Positions 25,701 through 35,020 are shown, numbered from the stretch's first letter. The stretch: 64,000 nucleotides of DNA from an uncultured Mediterranea sp. (GCF_902493215.1 NZ_CABUOL010000014.1:1-64000), one strand, 5' to 3'. Numbers and translations: made by a program. Notes: a model not told the origin generated them from the sequence alone.

Positions 25701-26600
25701 TTCATCCTCCTTCCAATAGTCACGGTTGTAGGCATTCAGGTGCCCCTGATAGAAACCGAATTTAGGCAGCAGAACCGGATTACCCGTCAGCTGGTAAAAG
25801 TCATTGAGCAGAGCAACGGCACCGTCATTGACCATCACAAACAGGTCCAGGTAATCTGTTTCGTGTGACAACTTTACCACTCCGGCTTCTTCACGGCCGA
25901 AGTCGTAAGCTCCTTTCTTGAACGTATACCACATGATACCGTAACCTTTGGTCGACCAATAGAACGGGTTGGGCGATGCCACTCCACCATCAGTCCAGCT
26001 GTTTTGGTTCTCAATAGCTATCTTACGTCCTTTATGTGAGAAACGTCCATTCTGAACGCCACCACCATAAAAATATTCGTCCGGAGCTTCCTTCAATTTC
26101 AAGGTCACTTCATTCTTGTCAAACAGGACCGGCGCCGTTTCTTCCATGACAACTGCTCCTGTCTCAAGGTTGACAACTTTCATCAAAGATGTAGCCTTGT
26201 CCAATACGACCTTTATCTTGGAGGTCGATACTGACACAGCTCCATTTTCATCCCCCAGCACCAACTCTGTAACAGATTTGCGCGGCGAATTCACCAGAAT
26301 CTTAGCTTCAGGCTCCGCTTTCGGATCACGAAGGATGCCTCCTCCGTTGTCCTGAAACATTCTGAACACGTTTTTTCCATAGAAATCGAGCGTCATACGC
26401 TGGTTGTCCGAGAAAAGGACTTCCACCGTTGTCGGGTTAAGGCGGTTGATTCCTACCACCCGAACCGCAGGTTGCGTAATCTCGAGACTACTTTTCACCC
26501 CACATCCAGCCTGTGCTGTCCACTGGGGAGAAGGCAAAAGCAAAGCCAAGGCAAAAGGCATTACTTTCCATTTTTCCGGATTGCCAAAAAAGTTTCTCAT
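22740..26600 (-). CDS. Modular GH31 glycosidase with FnIII, F5/8C, dockerin-like and cohesin-like domains
   Basis: 1286 residues. An N-terminal beta domain precedes a GH31 barrel (about 270-690) with likely nucleophile Asp427 (VLKTDVAWVG) and acid/base Asp479 (IWSGDQTGG). Then come a fibronectin III module (about 868-945), an F5/8C/CBM32-like lectin module (about 950-1085), a dockerin-like pair of calcium loops (DINNDKKIDENDL, DLNGNGLIDAYDI, 1094-1145) and a cohesin-like beta sandwich (about 1163-1286). Some GH31 members with FnIII and CBM32 are alpha-N-acetylgalactosaminidases. The neighbours GH109 and GH110 make alpha-GalNAc or alpha-Gal removal likelier than alpha-glucosidase or xylosidase activity. 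It is secreted (signal near residues 13-30). Confidence 0.85.
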   Translation of the reverse strand: MRNFFGNPEKWKVMPFALALLLPSPQWTAQAGCGVKSSLEITQPAVRVVGINRLNPTTVEVLFSDNQRMTLDFYGKNVFRMFQDNGGGILRDPKAEPEAKILVNSPRKSVTELVLGDENGAVSVSTSKIKVVLDKATSLMKVVNLETGAVVMEETAPVLFDKNEVTLKLKEAPDEYFYGGGVQNGRFSHKGRKIAIENQNSWTDGGVASPNPFYWSTKGYGIMWYTFKKGAYDFGREEAGVVKLSHETDYLDLFVMVNDGAVALLNDFYQLTGNPVLLPKFGFYQGHLNAYNRDYWKEDENGILFEDGKRYKESQKDNGGVKESLNGEKNNYQFSARAVIDRYKSHDMPFGWLLPNDGYGAGYGQTGTLDGNVQNLKDLTTYAHKNGVEIGLWTQSDLHPKAGVEPLLQRDIVKEVRDAGVRVLKTDVAWVGAGYSFGLNGITDVAQIMTYYGNNARPFIISLDGWAGTQRYAGIWSGDQTGGNWEYIRFHIPTYIGSGLSGNPNITSDMDGIFGGKNLVVNTRDFQWKAFTPMQLNMDGWGSNEKYPHALGEPATSINRWYLKLKSEIMPYAYSIAHEAIDGLPMIRAMFLEYPNTYTLGKSTQYQYLYGPYFLVAPIYQATKADGEGNDVRNGIYLPEGEWVDYFTGDVYQGGCIINNFAAPLWKLPVFVKKGAIIPMVNPNNNVHEINPNLRIYELYPYGHSEFTEYDDDGVTEQYRAGRSATTLIQSDVNAKGDLTVTVQPTQGDFEGFVREKATEFRINVTEKPKKVSVVVGKRKVKLTEAASLDAFNQGENVYYYNEAPNLNQFATPGTEFAKKVITKNPQLLVKVGASDITAVQTVLTVKGFVFAPADKYRVTSGTLAAPKVQITDADTEAYTLKPTWNKVENADFYEIEFNGMLYSTIKDTELLFEDLKAETNYSFKVRAVNKDGVSDWATCSATTKQNPLEFAITGLVGETSVPNQGGSIRRLFDFEEGELWHTKYNAKAVPFDLIIDLRSINQIEKLHYLPRENAGNGTLLKGTISYSMDKENWTEAGAFEWKRDNETKIFTFGEKPTVRYIKMSVAEAVGDYGSGREIYVFKVPGTESYLPGDINNDKKIDENDLTSYTNYTGLRRGDSDFEGYISRGDLNGNGLIDAYDISAVATRLEDGADDRKSEPVEGAISLTTAKRSYVKGETVEIRVKGTALKSVNALSFALPYNPSDYEFVGIEPVGMKEMHNMTNDRLHTNGEKALYPTFVNLGNRETLEGDVDLFVIKLKANRNVKFDLQAKDGFLVNKRMEVIKF

Positions 26601-26642
26601 ACTTGTTTATAAATTAAGTTAGTTAGAAGTATTTATCGGTTC

Positions 26643-28430
26643 TTATTCTTCAATTGATACATTGGTTACCCGTTCCAGCCGGAAACGGTTCTTATTAAAA
26701 TGAAAAGGAGGATACTCCTGATTGGTTCGGATAACATTGTTCCGAAAAACAAGTCCATCCACCGATTTCGCATAAAGAATCGGAGCATCAAATGTATCAA
26801 ACGTATTGTTCTCTATCACAATGCCTCCATTCTTTCCGCCATGGAAATAGCTCTGCTGATTCTCAAGGTCAGGTATTTCGGGATAAATGGATATCACGGC
26901 ATTGGTAAACTGATACAAACTGGTCAAAGCATTGATGAAACGATTGTTACGAATCACGACGTTGCGGCAGGCTCCTGTTTCAAACCAACCGTTACAATCG
27001 CCGCACAACAATATTGCGGTTCCCGAAGTATGGTCAAACGTATTATTCTCAACCACAGTGGGACGAGGCGTACTGAACAATGCTCCACGAGCCCGGTTAT
27101 TGCGAATCAGGTTTCCTGAGAATAACACTTCAGGTGCCCAAGTCAGATTTTCGATTCCAAAACTACCTTCTATACCGATTGTCCGCTCAAAGGGTTTCTC
27201 AAAAGTTATCAAAAATTCACGGGCGCCTTCAGTCGTTTCCCGATCGTAAGGACGGATAGAAGCAATTCGGTTCGTATCACCTACCAGCTCCATGGTGCGC
27301 GAACGGATAAATTGTACGTCATCACCAGGGCGTCCCCATTCGAAGCCCCACGACTGGCCATGCATATATCGCCCTACAAGCGTACGGTCATCCACTTTCT
27401 TAATGACCTTCAGGTAAGTGCCATGTACATTGATGGCATCGTCCATCATTCCCTCGTAAAGACCGTTACATGATACTATTTTACCTTTACAACCCGAGAA
27501 ATGAGTAGCATCCGCCTGTGTCGTAAAATAACGGGGATCATCACTTCCTTTCAGACAAACATTAAATTTCTCCAACGTAATATTCTCGCAAAGCTGTGCC
27601 AACAAGCCCATACCTTCCGCATAATGCACACGAATATTCTCCAAACGTGTATTCACATTATGAGACAGAAAAATACCCGGTGTAGGACGCCCTGCTCCAC
27701 GCATCACAAACACGGTACCCGGCACCAGCTTATCATCTTTCCAGAAAGGGGCCTGTATACATCCGTCTTTTCTCTGAAAGACTCCTTTGGTATTACATCC
27801 CCGGTCACCGGCATTGTATACAATCCGTTTGGTCGTTTTCTCGAAAGCCATTCCCCAACCATGTCTCACCGTCCAACCCTCACCATAGGCTTCAAACACA
27901 CTATCTTTAGTGATGCGATAGTTTACCCACGATGCCGGACGAAAAGCGATTCCACGCTGAGAGTCGTTCTCTACTATTTCCACCTGAGCAATATGCGGAT
28001 TGGTAAAGTCGATGCTGAAATCTTTTAAAGTACACATCTCTGAATGAAGCAACGATATCGGCAACATCCTTCCATGAAAAACAAACGAGGCTCCTCCTCC
28101 ATCCAGCGTCAGATGTTTCATTCCTTCCAAAGCGATCCCTACCTTCTTCGGATTATCCTGATCATGATTGGATATATAATATTCCCTCACAGACGAACCC
28201 TTTTCATAAAAATGATAAGTTCCTGCCTGAAAACGCACAACAATGCTATCGGCATCTCCACATTCAGCCTTGATTTTCTTCAGGATTTTAGGCCATACAG
28301 CCGAAACATTTTTTTTACTACCGGCTCTCAAGCCGAAATCAGCCACATCATAAATTTTAGTTTCTTGCGCAAAAACCGCAGACGACAACCATAATCCCAA
28401 CAATAAGAACAGCACCTTCAGTTCATTCAT
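26643..28430 (-). CDS. GH110 alpha-1,3-galactosidase
   Basis: 595 residues with signal peptide (LLGLWLSSAVFAQ) and a right-handed beta-helix: repeated N-rich turns (VVENNTFDHT, VVIRNNRFIN, IVIENNTFDT). Family hallmarks are YDVADFG near the start, LEGMKHLTLDGGGASFVFHGRM (102-122) and MMDDAINVHGTYL (328-340). Acidic residues Asp307, Asp330 and Asp331 lie in the central coils where GH110 enzymes have their catalytic aspartates. GH110 removes terminal alpha-1,3-Gal (blood-group B or linear alpha-Gal). It is the first enzyme gene after susCD, with its own promoter-like box. Confidence 0.88.
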   Translation of the reverse strand: MNELKVLFLLLGLWLSSAVFAQETKIYDVADFGLRAGSKKNVSAVWPKILKKIKAECGDADSIVVRFQAGTYHFYEKGSSVREYYISNHDQDNPKKVGIALEGMKHLTLDGGGASFVFHGRMLPISLLHSEMCTLKDFSIDFTNPHIAQVEIVENDSQRGIAFRPASWVNYRITKDSVFEAYGEGWTVRHGWGMAFEKTTKRIVYNAGDRGCNTKGVFQRKDGCIQAPFWKDDKLVPGTVFVMRGAGRPTPGIFLSHNVNTRLENIRVHYAEGMGLLAQLCENITLEKFNVCLKGSDDPRYFTTQADATHFSGCKGKIVSCNGLYEGMMDDAINVHGTYLKVIKKVDDRTLVGRYMHGQSWGFEWGRPGDDVQFIRSRTMELVGDTNRIASIRPYDRETTEGAREFLITFEKPFERTIGIEGSFGIENLTWAPEVLFSGNLIRNNRARGALFSTPRPTVVENNTFDHTSGTAILLCGDCNGWFETGACRNVVIRNNRFINALTSLYQFTNAVISIYPEIPDLENQQSYFHGGKNGGIVIENNTFDTFDAPILYAKSVDGLVFRNNVIRTNQEYPPFHFNKNRFRLERVTNVSIEE

Positions 28431-28461
28431 GATCTTTAGATTCAGTTTTTTAGTTATAAAA

Positions 28462-28493
28462 AGAGGATGTCTGAATGTAATCGGACATCCTCT
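28462..28493 (-). terminator. Perfect terminator between susD and GH110
   Basis: On the minus strand AGAGGATGTC pairs exactly with GACATCCTCT (loop region CGATTACATTCA) and TTTTT follows. It begins one base after a -7 box (28502-28495), so it is both the susD terminator and the 5' end of the GH110 leader. Confidence 0.8.
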
Positions 28494-28494
28494 G

Positions 28495-28502
28495 CAAAGA
28501 TA
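28495..28502 (-). promoter_or_regulatory. -7 box for GH110-GH31-GH109
   Basis: TATCTTTG on the minus strand, 65 bp before the GH110 ATG; no convincing -33 element was seen. Confidence 0.5.
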
Positions 28503-28553
28503 CTTAGATTTTAAAAAGGTAGAAGATATTATGGCTTTAATTTATTTTAAAGA

Positions 28554-30353
28554 TCAAGGGTTCTGCTCCAGCTTATAAGGATAAGCATCGTACTGAGCTT
28601 GCGGTATGAATTCGCACACCGAAGGAGAGTTGTAAGGTATCTCCAGATAACGGTCACCCTGCTTCAACGTATGGCCACCCGGATATTTTCTGTCCATTGT
28701 CTGACGCCAGCGGAAGACATCGAAACGACGAAGACCTTCCCATGCAAATTCCAACATACGCTCTTCCTCGATAATCTTATGAACATCTTTCGGCTGACCG
28801 TTTTCAGCAGTCTTGATATTTTCCAATGTCCATTCGGGAATACCGGCTCTTTCACGAAGCACATTTACATCATCCAATGTTGCTTTCGTATCACCACCCT
28901 TCTCCAGATTAGCCTCTGCACGTATCAGGTACATTTCGGCCAAACGGGAGATAATGGGCGACCAGAGATGATAATACTGTTCCTGATAAGAACATTTGTT
29001 AATGGCATAAACCAAGAACATAGCTTCTTTCTGACGCAGTGTCTTGGCATCGTATACACGAGGCTCGATACGTCCAATGTATTTTGTACCATCCGAAGCC
29101 ACTACATAATAGCGGGTACCTAAATTATAAGGTTCGGACTGAATAGTTGCGCTTTTGAAAGACTGCGCATCTGCAGCACTCATTGCATAGGTGCCATCAG
29201 CTTGCTTTGTGATGGAAATCTGGCGATATTCATAATTGGCATTCGCACCAGCCTGTTTGGCTGTATAAACAAATGTCCAATCCTTATAATTCCGTTCAGG
29301 ATTACCTGTAATAGGATAAATATCCGTATTGGTTCCATCCTCCACATAGCGCTTGGTTATAAAACTGCTGCGCAAATCTTTGGGGTAACCCTTATCGTCC
29401 AAATACAGTTCCAATAGTTCAAGATAGCGGGAAGAAGCGTACATCTCCTCCCAACCACTTTGGTCAACACGAATGTACAAGCCGCCCATTTTTCCATATC
29501 CGCCATCATCTTTCAGTTTAGTACGGCGAACAGCAAAAATGGTCTCTGAATTTTCTTCCGGAACATATTGGGAATAAACGGCATATTTTTCTGCCGGCAA
29601 CAGTTCAAAACGCCCCGAATTAATTACATTATTTGCCATTTCCCATGCACCGTCCCAATTCTCCATATAGAGATACACTCTGGCAAGCAATGCCTGAGCT
29701 GCTTCTTTAGTTGCATAACAACTGTTTTTCGGAGACATTCCTTCCGGCAATGTCAAATAAGTAATGGCATCCTTCAAGTCATTTACAACCTGATCATAAA
29801 CTTCAGCTACCGTCGAACGGCTTTTAGGCAAATCATTCGGATCGCTGTTCAACTTCAACGGGAGACCTGGATTTTGAGTTGGATTATTGGAATAGGGCTG
29901 TGCAAATTCATTGACCAGCAAGAAATAGGACAATGCGCGCAGGTAATAATTCTCACCCATTAAAACTGTTTCTTCGGCAGTCCGATTTTCTCCCAATTCC
30001 TTACCCATCTCAATAACTAAATTACAGTTACCGATGGTACGATATCCCAACTCCCAAGCATATTCAGTAATGGAGCTGGCAATATTGCGGCTATAATCAT
30101 ACAATGCATATTTTGTATCGGTAGATGTACCTCCCCAAGACAAATCATCGGCACCGTAAGCCCAGAAATAGTATCCGTAATCTATCAATCCGCCATCATA
30201 CTTCAACATGCTGTAGCTACCTTGAGCCAGTTCAACCATGTTACGTGCTGTGATGTCTTCTCCTGTCACACCATCGTACATATTTACGTCCAAACTACAT
30301 CCTGACAAAACAGACAATGCAGTCATGGTTCCTAATACATATTTTAGTTTCAT
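28554..30353 (-). CDS. SusD/RagB-family glycan-binding lipoprotein (PUL 1)
   Basis: Surface lipoprotein that captures glycan with its SusC partner. 599 residues from MKLKYVLGTM; lipobox LSVLSGC (Cys about 18). The SusD pattern of TPR-like helices and late conserved blocks is present: YHLWSPIISRLAEMYLIRAEANLEKGG, LDDVNVLRERAGIPE and the EERMLEFAWEGLRRFDVFRW motif. It starts 28 bp after the susC stop. ATG at 30353 is chosen because the signal sequence begins there. Confidence 0.95.
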   Translation of the reverse strand: MKLKYVLGTMTALSVLSGCSLDVNMYDGVTGEDITARNMVELAQGSYSMLKYDGGLIDYGYYFWAYGADDLSWGGTSTDTKYALYDYSRNIASSITEYAWELGYRTIGNCNLVIEMGKELGENRTAEETVLMGENYYLRALSYFLLVNEFAQPYSNNPTQNPGLPLKLNSDPNDLPKSRSTVAEVYDQVVNDLKDAITYLTLPEGMSPKNSCYATKEAAQALLARVYLYMENWDGAWEMANNVINSGRFELLPAEKYAVYSQYVPEENSETIFAVRRTKLKDDGGYGKMGGLYIRVDQSGWEEMYASSRYLELLELYLDDKGYPKDLRSSFITKRYVEDGTNTDIYPITGNPERNYKDWTFVYTAKQAGANANYEYRQISITKQADGTYAMSAADAQSFKSATIQSEPYNLGTRYYVVASDGTKYIGRIEPRVYDAKTLRQKEAMFLVYAINKCSYQEQYYHLWSPIISRLAEMYLIRAEANLEKGGDTKATLDDVNVLRERAGIPEWTLENIKTAENGQPKDVHKIIEEERMLEFAWEGLRRFDVFRWRQTMDRKYPGGHTLKQGDRYLEIPYNSPSVCEFIPQAQYDAYPYKLEQNP

Positions 30354-30380
30354 AGTTTGTTCTTTATGGGTTATCATTAT

Positions 30381-33300
30381 TTAGAAATTAACACTCAGAC
30401 CTACGGTAAATCGTCTTACAGTAGGATAACCATAACTTCCGGCATTACCGTTATAGCTTGAAGAGAGCAGAATTTCCGGATCCTGGCCTGAGAATTTTGT
30501 AATCGTAAACAGGTTTTCACCGCCTACACTAAGATTTGCACCTTTTATCTTCATCGGCTCCAACCATTTCTTGGGGAAGCTGTAAGAAATCGATAAAGAT
30601 TTCAACTTGAAATAATCACCGCTTTCCAGATAACGGGTAGAAGTATTGGCCGCATCATTGTTACCACCGGCAATCAGTTGAGGATGTGTAGCAATATCAC
30701 CTGGCTTCTCCCAACGGCTCCATCCGTCTGCCAACTTCATGGCCGGCTGTGAAGGACGTTCACCGTCACGGTCGAGGGCACCGGCACGCATACCGTTGTA
30801 AATCTTGGCACCGGCACTGAACGTAAAGTTCGCATTCAATGACAGACCTTTCCACGTCAGATTAGTCCCTAAAGCACCGTTAATCTTAGGTGTAGGGGAA
30901 GCATCAAGCAACACACGTGTTGCCTCGTTATAATTACTTGTTACAGTTTTTTCACCGGTTGCTTCATCGACTTTATACCACAGAGGTTTACCAGTCATTG
31001 TATCCACACCGGCCCATTCCTGCATGTACCAGTTCATATATGGATAGCCTACAGCTACAGCCTGCATCGTCAGGTCGTCTCCATCGGGCATATAAGTCAC
31101 TTCGTTACGGTTATACCCCATATTGAAGCTGATATCCCAATACCAATCCTTCGTACGGATTATTTCAGGCGTAACAGTCAGTTCGACACCCGAGTTCTCC
31201 ATTTTACCGTTATTGGCTGTCTGGCGGTTGAAACCAGTTACAGCAGGCAAATGGCGCAGATAAATCAGATTCTTTACCTTCTTCAAATAATAATCGAATG
31301 TGATGTTTACACGATCAAACAGACGAATGTCCACACCGGCATCAAAGTTAGCCGTTTCTTCCCATGACAAATCGGGATTTCCCTGATAGTTGGACAAGAA
31401 TGCTATTTCGTTGGCATATTGCGACGTATAGCTATATACTGTGGCCCATTCATAAGCGCCACCTGGCTGGTTACCGCTGATACCGTAAGAGACACGGGGT
31501 TTCAATTCATTAATCCAACCCAATTCACTGATAAAATCTTCCTTGTGCATGTTCCAACCTGCACCTACCGACCAGAAAGTGGCCCAACGCTTACCGCTAC
31601 CGAATTTCGAAGAACCGTCACGACGAATCATACCCTGAATCAGATACTTACTGTCAAACGAATAGTTAACGTTCAGATATATAGCTGCATTCTTCGATTC
31701 AGATTTGGTACCACTGGCTGTAGGGTCGTCAGCACCCGCATTGATGATTTCTGCACCTTTGAAAATCTTATAGGCAGTTGCGCTAAGGTCCCAATAACGA
31801 TACTCATCATAATCGTAACCCAAGTAAGCATTGATTTCATGCTTTTCACCAAAAGTCTTCAGGAAACGCAATAACTGGCTGGTATAAATGGAACGAGTGT
31901 TAGATTCACCATCATAATAAGAGCCATTGGTACCCGCTCCCGAACGGCTGTCCGGATCTACGTATGAACTGGAATAACTGTTATTGAAACCGATGCGGTT
32001 GTTTGACTCAAACGTCAATCCTTCGATGATCTTGAAATCGAAACCAACACCCAAATCTATACCATTGTTACGGCTCTTACCCCAATTGAGATGACGGTCA
32101 TACAAATAGTTGGAACCACCGTCAGAGTACCAATAATCATCCGGATTGGCCGTCAAAGCAGCATCTCCTTTCGGAGTTCCCTGGCTACCGTCCTTTAGAT
32201 TTCCCTGAGAATCCCAAGGGGTATCCCACGGTGTGTAACTGGTATATGCCAGAGAATGTTCCTGATTGAAAGTTTCTTTATAGCTTGCAGCAATCTTTGC
32301 CTTCAGCGTCAAGCGGTCGTTTACAATATAATCGGTGTTTGAGCGGAAAGTAAAGCGGTCATAGTCGAATCCCTTGATGGTACCTTCTTCCGTATAGTAG
32401 TCACCGGACACATAAGACTTGATTTTGTCGTTTCCGTATCGGTAACCGATGTTATAGTTCTGTGTCAACGCATTTTGGGTAGCCAAATCCCACCAATCGA
32501 AATTACGTTCACGCAGATAAGGCTGCAACCAAGTCTGCGCCTCCAAGGTACCTGCATTCTTATAGGCGGTATACACATAATCATAATATTCAGCACCCGA
32601 CATCATTTCCAGATTACCTTTCTGCAACTGTGACACACCAAACTTGGCAGACAAATCAATCTGTGAAGTACCGGTAGTAGCACGTTTGGTTGTCACCTGG
32701 ATTACACCGTTGGCACCACGAGAACCATAAAGAGCTGTAGCCGAACCGTCTTTCAAGATAGAAATTGTTTCGATATCATTGGGGTTCAGATCTGCAGAAG
32801 AAGCGCCTACCACACCATCAATCACCCACAACGGTTCTACATTACCGCGGATAGAACCGATACCACGGACACGGATACTGACACCATCACCCGGACGACC
32901 GGAAGTTGGAGCAACTACCGCACCGGCAACCTTACCTTGCAACATGTTGGCAACACTCGGTGTCGTGACATCTTTCAGCTTTTCGGCCTTGATAGAAGAA
33001 ATAGAACCAGTAATGGAGCTCTTGCGCTGCATACCATAACCGACAACAACCACTTCGTCCAAAGCTTCTGCATCCGGAGACAATTTGACGGTCACTTTGT
33101 CTGTACCATTTACAACGACTTCCTGATCGGCATAGCCAATAAAAGATACTACTAACGTAGTTCCTTTCGGCACATTCAATGTAAAATTACCATCAAGGTC
33201 AGTCACCGTACCAATGGAAGTATTTCCCTTGACTGTAATATTCGCGCCAGGCACGGTTTCACCATTCTCATCGAATATCTGGCCTGTCACCTTAATGGTA

Positions 33301-33677
33301 CTACCTTGTTGCTGTACGGCAGGAGCTTTCTTCATAACAGTAACCTGACGGTCACTGATTTTATACTCCAGATTGGCCGCATCAGCCACTTCCTTCAAAA
33401 TCTCTTCAATAGCCTTACCATTGGTATTGACAGATACTTTTTTATCCAGTTCAGACAACATTCCCTTAGAATACAGGATAACCAGATTACTGTTCTTCTC
33501 AATATAGCTGAACAGCTCTTTTACCGTTAAAGTGGTCTGCACTGCTTGTACATTACTTCCGCCAACAGCGGCATGAAGGGGAAACAAGCCTCCTTCTGTT
33601 ACTAAAAAAACACTAATTAATAGATAAAGAGATAAAAAATATCCCTTCATCCTACGAAAAGATGCTTTCTTTTTCAT
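30381..33677 (-). CDS. SusC/RagA TonB-dependent transporter with STN domain (PUL 1)
   Basis: 1098 residues. After the signal there is a secretin/TonB N-terminal (STN) domain (TLTVKELFSYIEKNSNLVIL to YKISDRQVTVMKK, about 47-115), the mark of transporters that signal to a FecR anti-sigma factor. Next come a carboxypeptidase-regulatory-like domain (about 128-205), the plug starting EALDEVVVVGYGMQRKSS and a 22-strand barrel ending GLSVNF. It imports the oligosaccharide bound by SusD. FecR and sigma genes lie directly upstream on the same strand, matching the STN domain. Confidence 0.96.
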   Translation of the reverse strand: MKKKASFRRMKGYFLSLYLLISVFLVTEGGLFPLHAAVGGSNVQAVQTTLTVKELFSYIEKNSNLVILYSKGMLSELDKKVSVNTNGKAIEEILKEVADAANLEYKISDRQVTVMKKAPAVQQQGSTIKVTGQIFDENGETVPGANITVKGNTSIGTVTDLDGNFTLNVPKGTTLVVSFIGYADQEVVVNGTDKVTVKLSPDAEALDEVVVVGYGMQRKSSITGSISSIKAEKLKDVTTPSVANMLQGKVAGAVVAPTSGRPGDGVSIRVRGIGSIRGNVEPLWVIDGVVGASSADLNPNDIETISILKDGSATALYGSRGANGVIQVTTKRATTGTSQIDLSAKFGVSQLQKGNLEMMSGAEYYDYVYTAYKNAGTLEAQTWLQPYLRERNFDWWDLATQNALTQNYNIGYRYGNDKIKSYVSGDYYTEEGTIKGFDYDRFTFRSNTDYIVNDRLTLKAKIAASYKETFNQEHSLAYTSYTPWDTPWDSQGNLKDGSQGTPKGDAALTANPDDYWYSDGGSNYLYDRHLNWGKSRNNGIDLGVGFDFKIIEGLTFESNNRIGFNNSYSSSYVDPDSRSGAGTNGSYYDGESNTRSIYTSQLLRFLKTFGEKHEINAYLGYDYDEYRYWDLSATAYKIFKGAEIINAGADDPTASGTKSESKNAAIYLNVNYSFDSKYLIQGMIRRDGSSKFGSGKRWATFWSVGAGWNMHKEDFISELGWINELKPRVSYGISGNQPGGAYEWATVYSYTSQYANEIAFLSNYQGNPDLSWEETANFDAGVDIRLFDRVNITFDYYLKKVKNLIYLRHLPAVTGFNRQTANNGKMENSGVELTVTPEIIRTKDWYWDISFNMGYNRNEVTYMPDGDDLTMQAVAVGYPYMNWYMQEWAGVDTMTGKPLWYKVDEATGEKTVTSNYNEATRVLLDASPTPKINGALGTNLTWKGLSLNANFTFSAGAKIYNGMRAGALDRDGERPSQPAMKLADGWSRWEKPGDIATHPQLIAGGNNDAANTSTRYLESGDYFKLKSLSISYSFPKKWLEPMKIKGANLSVGGENLFTITKFSGQDPEILLSSSYNGNAGSYGYPTVRRFTVGLSVNF

Positions 33678-33689
33678 ACTTTCGTACTG

Positions 33690-33765
33690 ATTTTGGTTAC
33701 TAAAAATGGGAAAATTAAAATCACTTTCAGTCGGGCAATATTGCGAGTATTGTCCGACTTTTTTT
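33690..33765 (+). ncRNA. Candidate antisense RNA opposite the susC leader
   Basis: AGTCGGGCAATA (33729-33740) pairs with TATTGTCCGACT (33748-33759) and runs into seven T's on the + strand. The only G-C to A-C mismatch appears when it is read on the minus strand, so the signal is built for + transcription, yet no + gene lies upstream. A -7-like TACTTTCG (33677-33684) or TGATTTTG (33687-33694) precedes it. Cis-encoded antisense RNAs that repress susC are known in Bacteroides (DonS type), and the position between fecR and susC matches. The start is uncertain. Confidence 0.5.
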
Positions 33766-33847
33766 CTAATGGTCCAGGTTGTTACTATTCATTTACATTA
33801 AAAATATAGTTAATGTTATTATCAATGGTATTGAACTCAATCTACAG

Positions 33848-35020
33848 TTATTTTTCCACTCCATGCAACAATGAAGCCATTTCTTCAGGCAATGTCTGTC
33901 TGATTGATTCCAATACTTTATCTAATTCTTCATTCAAAAACAATTTTCCATAAAACAATTCATTCTCTATTGCCGGATCACAAGCCAGCGGCTTTCCGTA
34001 ATACTCACTCAAATAAGCCAATACCTCTTTAAGCGGTTTTCCGTTCAACACCCAAATTCCATCCACCCAATGGATATAATCTGACGCATTGACCACTTCC
34101 TTCTGCATAACTCCGGCATCATCCAACTGTACCCGTTCGTTAGGCTGCATTCTGACATGCCTGTCGGCCACATCCTTCACATCTACCGAACCTTCGACCA
34201 GCACGACCGAAGCATGTGCATCTCCCTTATAAGCCGACACATTAAAAGAAGTTCCAAGCACCTCTACATCGAGGGTTGAAGTGTTGACTATAAACGGTTT
34301 GGTTTCATCATGAGTCACCTGCAAATAGACTTCACCTTCTACAAAGATTTCTCTCCTATCCCCTTTAAAGGAACGGGGATAAATCACCTTAGTGCCAGAA
34401 TTAACCCACATACGGCTATTGTCTGCCAAAATCACCATAGAACGCCTGCCTTTCGGCACAATCAACTGATTGTATTCCGGTTCATTCCCTGAAGCCGGTT
34501 CTTCAGTTTCTTTTTTATTCTCGCCAGTTTCTGCCAATTTCGTAGAATTGACACTAACCTGCCCCGCTACATTATAAGCAACTTTCGAATTATTGGCCAA
34601 CTCAATCTTTTCTTCTTCCGAAACGACCAAGGTTACCTCTTGAACTTCATCCGTATCCGCCAATAAGATTTGCTCCATTTTAGCCCGTTCATCCACTCCT
34701 GTATTTTCCCCTCCCAAATAGAAGAAGGCCGCTCCAATCAATATGGCAACTGAAGCTGCTGCACTCCACACCGGCCAAAGACGTCGTTTGCGTTCAACAG
34801 ACTTATGGTTCTCCGCCTGCCTGATCTTTTGAAGGGTCTTTTCCCAGACTCTCCCCGAACCGGCATCCGAAGGACGACATTCATCCCATACGAACAGCAG
34901 TTTTTCATCCTCTTCGTCCACGTCAGTCCAATCCCCTCTCCGCATATTTCTCGGTTCATCCAAACGGGACGCTAACATTTCATACCTATTATTATGTTCC
35001 TTTTTGTCGTCTTTCATCAC
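33848..35020 (-). CDS. FecR-family anti-sigma factor
   Basis: 390 residues in the FecR plan: a cytoplasmic N-terminal part of about 85 residues, one membrane helix (WSAAASVAILIGAAFFYLGG), a periplasmic FecR domain with SMVILADNSRMWVNSGTKVIYP and VFVEGEVYLQVTHDE-like strands, and a C-terminal DUF4974-type domain (LNGKPLKEVLAYLSEYYG). It holds the ECF sigma factor encoded 79 bp upstream and should receive the signal from the SusC STN domain. Confidence 0.92.
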   Translation of the reverse strand: MMKDDKKEHNNRYEMLASRLDEPRNMRRGDWTDVDEEDEKLLFVWDECRPSDAGSGRVWEKTLQKIRQAENHKSVERKRRLWPVWSAAASVAILIGAAFFYLGGENTGVDERAKMEQILLADTDEVQEVTLVVSEEEKIELANNSKVAYNVAGQVSVNSTKLAETGENKKETEEPASGNEPEYNQLIVPKGRRSMVILADNSRMWVNSGTKVIYPRSFKGDRREIFVEGEVYLQVTHDETKPFIVNTSTLDVEVLGTSFNVSAYKGDAHASVVLVEGSVDVKDVADRHVRMQPNERVQLDDAGVMQKEVVNASDYIHWVDGIWVLNGKPLKEVLAYLSEYYGKPLACDPAIENELFYGKLFLNEELDKVLESIRQTLPEEMASLLHGVEK

